Shown piece by piece: positions 1 to 7,400 of a stretch of DNA of 11,670 nt (position 1 is the first letter of the stretch; every line of letters starts with the position of its first letter). This DNA is from Jimgerdemannia flammicorona (Eukaryota; Mucoromycota; Endogonomycetes; Endogonales; Endogonaceae): positions 1 to 11,670 of the forward strand of contig RBNI01006155.1 of assembly GCA_003990745.1 (NCBI GenBank). Direction: 5' to 3'. The notes beneath the pieces are model-generated. The model did not search any database and was not told where the DNA came from. It saw only the letters and a program-made list of their open reading frames with translations. Position numbers and translations under genes: made by a program.

Positions 1-1062
1 AAAAAAAAAAAAGCCAATAGATTTAATGGTAGCTACTGATAAGAAAATACAGGGCAAGACTCTAGGTGAAAGTGAGTGGGATATACTTAGGAATATTGTC
101 AGAGTTTTGGAAGTAAGTAGTGATTGCTTTGGCTCTATACTTATTTTGTCTACCTTCATATAATGCAATATCTCACCACATATAACTGCTAGTATTTTGA
201 CAATTATATGAAGAATATAGTCAAACAAATAACCCCAACAATAAGCTCTGCAATATCAGTATATAACCTTCTGATTGACTGACTAGAGGATAAGTTTGAG
301 GATAGACTGAAGAGTTATAGTAATTTATGGTTAAGCTCAAATCAGAGAGGTACCATAGAGATTGCTCTAAGTAAGCTCAGAAAATACTACTCTAAAACAG
401 ATACCACTGTATACTCAATCAGTACAGATATGTCAGCATGTGGCTATTGCCCCTTTCAAAATAGAGAAACTCTTACAAAAACTTACTCTCTTTTCTTCAA
501 ACAGTACTAGATCTATACTTAAAGCTACAATACTATAAAGATCAGAGCTGGGAGCAGCACTTCATTGAGAGAACCAAGCAGGTCATAATTAAAGTATACT
601 GAAAAAACTATGTGCTACTGCAAGGTTCCAGCTGAAGTCTAGATAAATATACTGAGGGATCTCTCCTGTCTCACATTTACTTCAGTAGAAAGAGAAAGAG
701 GGAGCCATCAGTGAAAGAGCTACCATCAATAGATGAACTTACCATTTACCTTACCAGTAACCATGTGATCCTGCTAAAGGGCATAGAGATGCTCAACTGA
801 TGGAAGGTAGGTTATCAGACAGATATTGGACCAATTTAATCTATTAATCTAATTACTGCAGGGCATATAGCTACATCAAACAGACTTCCCTAGCCTGTGT
901 GATATGGCTCAGGACTACCTGGCGATTTTTGCCTCCAGTGCTCCCATCAAGTGGATATTCTTAGGTGGGGTAGACCTTATTGCTCTAAAGAGATATATGC
1001 TAAATACTGAGATAATCTGGATATATATGTGTCTGAAGTCTTGGTGGGGCTTAGGCCACTAA
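1..1062 (+). pseudogene. Decayed hAT-family transposase (3' part)
   Basis: This is the remnant of a cut-and-paste DNA transposase of the hAT (hobo/Ac/Tam3) superfamily, cut off by the window start. The clearest part is an open run of 53 codons at 901-1059 ending in TAA (1060-1062). It reads DYLAIFASSAPIKW, then LGGVDLIALKRYMLNTE, then MCLKSWWGLG, matching the hAT C-terminal dimerisation region (family form: LAIPASSAP..RVFS.GRDLI...R..L....MCLKSWW). Upstream, 361-402 encodes ALSKLRKYYSKTD, and 74-140 encodes EWDILRNIVRVLE, both typical of the middle of fungal hAT transposases. These pieces lie in different frames and are broken by TAG, TGA and TAA codons, so at least one frameshift and many stops have accumulated. 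No terminal inverted repeat or target duplication was recognised downstream. The family is confident; it is certainly inactive. Confidence 0.85.
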
Positions 1063-1218
1063 AATTCAGTGGGTTCTGAGGGTTTATAGATAAGTTAGTT
1101 GGTCTTGCAAAATATTTAATACCTTTTTAAAAATAAAAGAAAAAAAACCTGAGGACTTGGTCCAGAGTTTGTGGTCTAAGTGGGGCAGTAGTTGGTGGGG
1201 TTGACAGTAGCAGAGGGA
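1063..1218. other. AT-rich spacer after the hAT remnant
   Basis: This short stretch contains an A/T-rich tract around 1105-1150 and no recognisable gene. It may include the 3' non-coding end of the hAT element, but I could not identify its terminal inverted repeat. Confidence 0.4.
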
Positions 1219-1770
1219 GTATATAAAATTTGTGACCCTCTACCAGTAGTAATGGGCAGCCCAAAGCTATCAGTGCCCAGGTCAGTAGGCAAGTCAGTGG
1301 GCATGGGGTTGGTAGAGAGAGTATACAAAATTTGCAGCCCTCTACTGATAGCAAGAGGCAGCTCCAAGCTATGTATTCAGAACAGAGAGGTTGGTGGAGA
1401 GAGAAGATAGATAAAGGGAGTATACAAAATTTGCAGCCCTCTGCCAGTAGTGAGGGGCAGCCCCAAGCTGTCAGTGCTCAGGTCAGTGGATAGGGTCAAT
1501 TGGTGGGGTCAGTGGACATAGGGTTGGTAGAGAGAGTACATAAAATTTGCAGCCCTCTACTGATAACAAGGGGTAGCCCCAAGCTGCAAGTATCTGGGAC
1601 AGGTAGAGCAGATGGAGAGAGTGTGCAAAATTTGCAGTACCAGCAGCATGGAGCTCCCTCCAGTAGTCTGTATCTAGGCTGGGGGTCGGTGGGGTTGATA
1701 GAGAAAGTACACAAAATTTGTAGCTCTCTGCCAGTAGTATAGGGGCAGTCCCAAGCCACCAAGGAGTCTG
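1219..1770. repeat. Degenerate minisatellite, period about 85-116 bp, six copies
   Basis: The motif GTATACAAAATTTGCAGCCC and close variants recur at 1219, 1321, 1420, 1536, 1621 and 1707. Each is followed by a CTCTACTGATAGCAAGGGGC-like stretch and usually by a GCCCCAAGCT block. Spacings are 102, 99, 116, 85 and 86 bp, so unit length varies. Short open frames on both strands are by-products of the repeat and are not credible genes. Copies are diverged and almost free of CpG, so the array is old. It could be the subterminal repeat region of a DNA transposon or an independent satellite; I cannot tell which. Confidence 0.8.
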
Positions 1771-1780
1771 AGTCTGAGTT

Positions 1781-1880
1781 GGAGGGTACTTCTGGCAGTT
1801 GGAGAGTACTTCTGGTGGTTGGAGGATACTTCTGGCAGTCAAAGGATATTTCTGACAGTCAGAGGATACTTCCAGTAATT
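1781..1880. repeat. 20-bp tandem repeat, five units
   Basis: Five consecutive units of exactly 20 bp occur at 1781, 1801, 1821, 1841 and 1861. The third reads GGAGGATACTTCTGGCAGTC. Units differ from each other at several positions. A 20-bp period is not a multiple of three, so the array does not encode a peptide repeat. Confidence 0.85.
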
Positions 1881-2067
1881 GAAGTCCACTACAGATTCAG
1901 ACTCCATTACTGGTTTGGGTCCTATGGGCACTCTGGTTCTACACTATAGTGCCATACTAGCAGCACTACAAGAGCAGGGCCAAGGGGCCAGTAGGGCCTA
2001 GCATAATAACTAAACTAGTGCTTTAGAAGAGGTACTCAGCTGCCAGCCCAACCTATATAAAATGACT
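1881..2067. other. Spacer, nothing recognised
   Basis: The sequence contains no long open frame and no recognised motif. It separates two minisatellites. Confidence 0.4.
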
Positions 2068-2150
2068 GCCAAACCCTTATAAAAGATTGCCTAACCCTTA
2101 TGAAAGATTATCTAACCCTCACAAAAGATTACCTAACCCTTACAAAAACT
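2068..2150. repeat. 21-bp tandem repeat containing CCTAACCCTTA, four units
   Basis: Units begin at 2068, 2089, 2110 and 2131 and follow the pattern GCCTAACCCTTATGAAAGAT plus one base. Each includes a TAACCCT-like core that resembles one telomeric CCCTAA hexamer. The 21-bp period and the single hexamer per unit make this an ordinary minisatellite and not an interstitial telomere tract. Confidence 0.75.
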
Positions 2151-3410
2151 GCTCCACCCACTGATCTCAGGCCTTGATGAGCCTGTTATCTATTGTGAGT
2201 ATAATAACTATTGTATCCAAGCTCTCCTTGAAGGCAACAGTGTTATAGTGGTTATATAGTTAGAATAGAATAGCTGTATTGGCTGCAAATAAGACCCTGA
2301 AATTATACATAAGTGAGGTCATACTAGACACTACTGCTATCCTCTCAGGTTGGGTTCTTCCTTTCTAAAATGTAGAATATCACTGGAGTAATATTGTTAT
2401 CTATATATGTAGGCAGAGAAATATTATGCCCAATGTATCCTGATGTGATACAAGTATATAGTTGAGTGAACTCTTGGCTCAGGACCTTATACTGCTAGGC
2501 TATACTGGTGGATATTTGCCCTTGGTTCAGCCCCAGGAGTCCTGGCTTAGAAACCTGCCAGATGGATGGCATCCAGTCAGTCCTTTTTACATATAGAGGG
2601 GCAGAAACCCCCATACTGCAGAAACCCCCTAAGCTGTAGCATCCAAAAAAAGTAGAGCTTCTTACCTTATATGATATACTAAATTGTACTAAGAATATAT
2701 ATACAGCCATACCAAGATCATCACCAAGCTGGCCTGCCATATACTTTACCAATCTGCTCAAAGAACCCCAGATTATAGCCACTATTACTGCACAGGCCAT
2801 ATCATGCTTATATACAGTTTACTCTTTAACAGCACTTCTAAAGTTCCAGTAGGAGTACAGAATCTTGTACATCTCTGAAATTATATCAAAAAGAATATGT
2901 TGGCAAAGAGTGTGATTATCTAGAGAGAAGTAAAAAAAAGGGAGATGAGTGCAGAGAATTTCAGATCTCTGGAACTCACCCTTCACTAGTGTTGTAGTAT
3001 ATCCAATTCCCATCCAAACCCCCTCTCCTTGCTTTTTTCACCCCCTCTTTCCTGTTACTTAGTATTTGATGCAATCCTTGCAAACCTCATTGATGTGACA
3101 GTGAAGCTTATCACTATAGAGGTTTCTTATCACTATCATAACTGCCACTCCACATTTGTTAATAATGATATGGTTCTCTTTGTCATTAGTTACTCCTGCT
3201 GGCCAATAGACCCCTTGGTTGAGAATGATTGGCTCTGATTTGAATGTAGACCTCTAAGTCTTAATGATGATGCTGATACTACTTATGCTGAATATCTTGC
3301 TCTCAAATTTCTCTATTTGATCAGATGCTAGATATATGTAGTTGAACTCAGATAACTTTGAACTCTCCTTTTCAATAGAACTGAGTCCTAATCTAAGAGA
3401 CTGAGATAAG
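2151..3410. other. Unassigned CpG-free sequence without a credible gene
   Basis: No long ATG-initiated ORF and no recognisable domain was found on either strand. The + strand around 2490-2800 and the - strand around 3030-3250 have slightly longer runs of codons with scattered stops. Given the decay state of the flanking elements, these could be eroded transposon coding sequence, but nothing matches a family I can name. A pyrimidine-rich patch lies at about 3015-3056. Confidence 0.4.
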
Positions 3411-3508
3411 TATGCAGACAGATTACATGTGGATGGGTTGTATGCAGACAGATTGTATGTGGATAGGTTGTATATAGTCAAGTTGTATGTAAATAGATTA
3501 TATATAGG
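3411..3508. repeat. 15-bp (30-bp higher-order) tandem repeat
   Basis: Three 30-bp units at 3411, 3441 and 3471, plus a partial copy, are each made of two 15-bp halves: TATGCAGACAGATTG followed by TATGTGGATAGGTTG, with variants. The first two 30-mers are close to identical and the third is more diverged. The period is a multiple of three, so the reverse strand reads as a short YNLSTYNLSA-type repeat, but I see no surrounding gene that would use it. Confidence 0.85.
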
Positions 3509-3584
3509 TATAAGTGTTTTTTAAAAGGAGGCTACATAAAAAATGAAATTAAATAAAACACAGAAATAGATATTTCAGAAAAAG

Positions 3585-3650
3585 AGTAAGTAAGTAAGTG
3601 AGTTGCATACTGATGAGTTATATACCAATGAGTTACAAAAGTTGCACAAG
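3585..3650. repeat. GTAA run and degenerate 15-bp GAGTT repeat
   Basis: A short (GTAA)n-like run at about 3586-3599 leads into GAGTTGCATACTGAT (3600) and GAGTTATATACCAAT (3615), then shorter degenerate copies to about 3650. The 15-bp period equals that of the array at 3411-3508, so the two may be parts of one eroded array. Confidence 0.5.
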
Positions 3651-4019
3651 TTGTACAAGATTGCTTATAAAGGCTTACTTCTATTCCTTTTGAGACCTCT
3701 GCTACATGATATATTGACTCAATAGCTCAGCCACCAAAGGCATGCCCCACAATATCTACCAGCCTTTTTTCATCTTGACCAGATGTTGCAAATAAAGTCA
3801 GCAGATCTTACTATAGAGCTGTGGACTCTAAGAAAAGCATGAGGTGAATTGAGTCATATTGGAGAAATTTAAATAAATACAAGTAAATAAGTGGTAGTAG
3901 AGTGAGTAATCTATATCTACTATTGACTGCTCCAAAAAGGCTACCATATATATAGCTATGAGGTCTATGAATTCTGAGGTCTGAAGGACCACCATGAGTT
4001 GTTACCAGAATTCTCCCTC
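3651..4019. other. Spacer, nothing recognised
   Basis: About 370 bases without a credible ORF, RNA gene or repeat on either strand. Confidence 0.4.
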
Positions 4020-4078
4020 ATCTCTGCCATCACCACCACCATTGCCATTGCCACTACTATTGCCACTGCCATTACTTC
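4020..4078. repeat. CCATTG/CCACCA microsatellite-like tract
   Basis: An imperfect trinucleotide to hexanucleotide tract built from CCA and TTG triplets. Open frames across it, such as a proline/leucine-rich one on the + strand and its mirror on the - strand, are low-complexity artefacts. Confidence 0.7.
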
Positions 4079-4254
4079 TTTGGCTCTTAATGAGCAGCTT
4101 GTGTACTGCCTATATGAGAAAGAATCTAACATTGTCAGTAGAGAGTGCATTTCTACCTCGAATACTCCCTCTTTTGATGATCATTATAGGGTAAAAAATG
4201 AGTAGACTGGACTAACATATGATTAAAAACTACTGTTTTGTTTGCTTATAATAT

Positions 4255-4401
4255 AGCAGAAAAGAAAAAAGAATAAAGAAAAAGAATAAAGAAAGAATAA
4301 AAGAAGAGAGGGAATAAAAGAAAGAGTGATATTACCAAAGTATAGTAAGAAAAAAAAAACAAAAGTAAAAATGAACAAAAGAAAGAGTGATGTTACCAAA
4401 G
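4255..4401. repeat. Purine-rich tract with a 25-bp direct repeat
   Basis: The + strand is almost purely A and G from 4258 to about 4330. A 25-bp segment containing GAAAGAGTGATATTACCAAA at 4316-4340 recurs at 4377-4401 with one mismatch, 61 bp apart. The second copy ends where the 14-bp array begins. Confidence 0.7.
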
Positions 4402-4530
4402 ATTTCAATCTAGATGGATTAATCTAGATTAATCTGAATGGATCAATCTAGATAGATCAATCCAGATGAATCAATCTAGATAGATCAATCCAGATGGATC
4501 AATCTGGATTAATTCTGATCAATCTGAATC
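4401..4530. repeat. 14-bp GATC-rich tandem repeat
   Basis: Units such as GATAGATCAATCCA (4451), GATGAATCAATCTA (4465), GATAGATCAATCCA (4479) and GATGGATCAATCTG (4493) form a clear 14-bp array with a 28-bp higher-order period. More degenerate copies lie on both sides, from 4401 and to about 4530. The units contain self-complementary AATCTAGATT and GATC cores. The array lies just before the truncated 5' end of the gypsy pol remnant. Confidence 0.8.
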
Positions 4531-4613
4531 AGATTATAAAACTAATATGAGTTGATTTAAATCCATTATATGATGAATCTGAATTGAATCTCATCCAGAT
4601 CAACTCCATCTAT

Positions 4614-6382
4614 TCAGAGTACTACTGCTGATTCATCAGAGGATTCTCTAACATTGTAAGCCTAATCTACAAACTCAACAAGAAGAATACTAAGTTCCAA
4701 TAGACTGGCAGGCAACAAAAAGTATTTGATGAGCTTAAGGTCAGACTGACCCAGGCATCCATCCTCAGAAGATCTGATTAGACTCAAGAATTCATCCTAT
4801 AGATAGATGTAAGTACCTAAGAACTAGAAATAGTCCTAGCCCAAAAGAAAGACAAAGTGGAGTACATTATTGCATACCTAAGCTAAGGAACTCAAGGAGT
4901 TGAAAAAGAATATGAATCTTATAAGTTTGAATATCTTGCAGTTATCTGGACTGTAGAGAAGTTCCACTACTATCTTACTGGAAGACACTTCACCATTCAG
5001 ACAGATCACTCAGCTCTAACTTAGCTACTGATTACTAGGCAACCCAAAGGAATCTATGCCAGATGGATCATGAAGTTGCAAGTATATAACATAACCATCA
5101 TATACTACCCAGAAAGTACCAATGCCAATGCAGATGCTCTCTTATAGATACTTCAAAGGACCTCTAACCAGCAAATTAATTATGAATAAAAAGCTCTACT
5201 ATAGAATTATCACCTATCTGGGACAGCAAAAGATACCCTAATATATAGAAGAATAGATACAAATGATTATCAACAGAACATAGAAACAATTTAAAACTAA
5301 TGGAGAAATATTAAAGAAAGAAAGCTACTAGTCATACCAGAATACAAAAAGGAGCAAGTAATGAAATCAGTATATGAACTTAGCCATCTAGGAGGAATGA
5401 ACACATATGATAAAGTGAGAAGAATAATATGGTGACCAGAAATAGAGAAAAATATTAGACAATTTGTCAAGATCTATGATAAATATCAGAAATAGAAACA
5501 AGATCAATAAAATCAAGCCTCAGGATTAGCATACATAGAACCAATACCATTAGCCTATATTGCAAGAGATGTGATTGGCCCTCTACTCTTAACTTTAATC
5601 AGTAATCAATATATTATTATCATTATAGACCTTTTCATAAAATGAATAGAGGCAGGATCTCTTAAGAAAGTCAATATACAGTTAATTGCTGATTTCTTTT
5701 ACAAAGAAATTATCTGTCAGTTCAAACTCCAACACAAGTAACTATAGATAGAGAAATAGAATTTATGAACTAGTTCTTTGAAGTTCTCTACAAGAAGTAT
5801 AAGATCCAGCATATTCAGACTATAGCATATTATCCTCAAGAAAATAGACAGGCAGAAAGGACCAATAAGACCCTTAAGAATATTATTACCAAGATCTGCA
5901 ATAACTATGAAAACTATGATCACTATCTGCTAATAGCATTACCTGCTCTCTGGAATATTCAATTACAAAGCACCCAATTTATCTCTCAGAAAATACTGTT
6001 CAGAGAAGAAAGTTCTCAAGAAATCCTATCATCTAATAAGGATGCTGTATGGAAATATGTAGACAGAGAAATATAGAGACTACACCAAATCAGAAAAAAG
6101 GCTGAGGATTATATAACCAAGGTGCAGACACTATAATGGAATAATGTAGAAAAGATTCACAAGCCCCTGGAGATTATCAAGATAAGAGACAAAGTTCTGG
6201 TATATTAGAATATAATAGAAGCTTCATGGTCATGAAAACTAGAGCCTAAGTGAAAAGGATCTTACTTTATGCAAAATATAAAAAAGACCACCTTCTGGCT
6301 GTAAAAACTCTCAGACACAATTATTCCTACTACTATTTATTGAAGCTGACTCAAGAAGTATCATGGTCAATCAATAGAGTAA
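4614..6382 (+). pseudogene. pol: Decayed Ty3/gypsy pol: RT end, RNase H, integrase
   Basis: This is the 3' half of a gypsy-type retrotransposon polyprotein that would reverse-transcribe and integrate the element. In order: the end of RT (GFSNIVSLIYKL, then QQKVFDELKVRLTQASIL); RNase H (EYESYKFEYLAVIWTVEKFH, then TIQTDHSAL); the linker motif NANADALL at 5121-5144; an HHCC-type segment HLGGMNTYDKVRRIIW from 5385, with both expected cysteines now tyrosine; and the integrase core with D at 5568, D at 5747 and E at 5855. The last two are exactly 36 codons apart (D,D-35-E). A GSY at 6257 stands where GPY/F is usual. Frame 4614 to about 5715 is single, then a one-base deletion near 5720 shifts to the frame that ends at TAA 6380-6382. 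Stops are mostly TAG or TGA where CAG, TGG or CGA is expected. The RT catalytic YxDD region, protease and gag are absent, so the copy is 5'-truncated. Confidence 0.92.
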
Positions 6383-6458
6383 TGTCACAGTCCTCAAGGT
6401 TACCAGTGCTATACAATGAGCCATAGAAAGACAGTGGTGTTCTACTGAGTTACTAACT

Positions 6459-7037
6459 ATGGAGGAATCTTTTGATAGTATACAGAGTATAGTATAAACA
6501 TATTTGTCATGAATTTCACATTTCAAGGCATACTAGGACTGAAATAAGTTTCAAGAATATTTCAAGCTTAGACAACCACTGAATTCACAATTAGAAATGA
6601 GAAAAGAAGATTGGATCTAAGAATGCCAGCTCTCTCATACTCAAATTACTATTACTAAATAAGTGAACAAGCTATTTAAAGAAGATAGAACAGCTCTAGC
6701 TCATTTCCAAGAAGTAACCCCAGCAGACTTTGGATATATTAGAAGACAATATTGGGAGAACATAATGATACAAATTATATAGTATAAAGAGATACAAATC
6801 ATAAAAGTCTAGGAGTTTGAGTGAATAGAATATCTCAGAGACAAACTACCTATTCAGGAGAAAGTTGTGACAGTTGATCTAAATTAGGAATATGAATCAG
6901 AGGAATTAGACATTTGATTGTAGTATCTGAATCCAATTCTCAGTATAGTATAGTCTTATAAATAGCAGTCATAGAACTTTACTACTAGTGAATACTTTAT
7001 TATTTGCAAAATGACTCATAACATAACCACTTTATAG
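6459..7037 (+). pseudogene. Possible decayed ORF inside the old LTR
   Basis: One frame starting at ATG 6459 can be followed for about 190 codons through roughly fifteen stop codons, nearly all TAG, TGA or TAA of the kind C-to-T decay makes. It contains KEDWI at about 6606, ITITK nearby, AHFQEV about 31 residues after the DW, and an acidic EYESEELDI stretch near 6890. The intact 353-residue ORF in the younger LTR has EDDW, LITTSRLIKR, AHLQGV about 35 residues after its DW, and an acidic C-terminal part. The similarity in order and spacing suggests a diverged relative in the same position (LTR, upstream of the TATA core). The stop density alone is not better than random AT-rich DNA, so this rests on weak sequence similarity judged by eye. 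Confidence 0.35.
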
Positions 7038-7049
7038 CTAGCAAACTTG

Positions 7050-7058
7050 TATAAATAA
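7050..7058 (+). promoter_or_regulatory. TATA box of the old LTR
   Basis: TATAAATAA lies in a block of about 50 bp (7034-7086) that is nearly identical to 8861-8914 in the younger LTR. Conservation between two otherwise diverged LTRs marks it as the likely core promoter. Confidence 0.65.
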
Positions 7059-7075
7059 TCCAGTATCTTAGAGTA

Positions 7076-7081
7076 AATAAA
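7076..7081 (+). terminator. AATAAA polyadenylation signal of the old LTR
   Basis: AATAAA begins 26 bp after the start of the TATA box, exactly the spacing seen in the younger LTR. Confidence 0.6.
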
Positions 7082-7400
7082 CCTCAGATTAAAATAGTTC
7101 AAAGCAAAGAGAAAGTAAAAAAACTAGTAAGCCTATAAGCAGATATACTTTAAACTCACCCACTCCTATATCTTAAGGATTTTACAGAGTCAAAAAAGAT
7201 CAAGTTTTTAAGATACAGAAATCCAACATACTTCCAAGATTAAGTATCTGCTATATTATATTATATATTGTGACATATGCAATTGACAACAGAGTACCGG
7301 TGACTGTTAAGATCAGATGACATAATGGCGTGATAATCAAATAGACAGCCTGATCCATTAGGTGACCATCCCAAAAGAAGACAAGATGATCTGAGCCAAA

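Larger units (their letters stand above)
6383..7268 (+). repeat. Probable 3' LTR of the old gypsy element
   Basis: The pol stop codon (6380-6382) is followed directly by TGTCACA at 6383, a placement and terminal sequence common for gypsy 3' LTRs. A TATA/AATAAA core at 7050-7081 lies 670 bp inside. The end is uncertain: TGTGACA at 7269-7275 is the exact reverse complement of the start and could close an 893-bp LTR, or it could be the first bases of the younger LTR inserted here. The segment is CpG-free like the rest of the old element. Confidence 0.65.

Noticed and set aside
1219..1770. CRISPR array
   Set aside because: Spacing is irregular, repeats are long and degenerate, spacers are themselves related, and the context is eukaryotic.
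1127..1842. Several overlapping small ORFs on both strands
   Set aside because: They lie entirely in the degenerate minisatellite, are mirror images across frames and match no family.
2068..2150. Interstitial telomere
   Set aside because: There is only one hexamer-like core per 21-bp unit and no uninterrupted hexamer run.
2270..2350. LDTTA reading that resembles a retroviral protease LDTGA motif
   Set aside because: The glycine is absent, the surrounding codons show no protease pattern and stops follow closely.
2495..2800. 101-codon reverse-strand ORF with hydrophobic N-terminus
   Set aside because: No recognisable domain, lies in CpG-stripped decayed DNA and is of a length expected by chance.
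3965..4205. Proline/leucine-rich and valine/methionine-rich ORFs
   Set aside because: They are low-complexity translations of the CCATTG tract.
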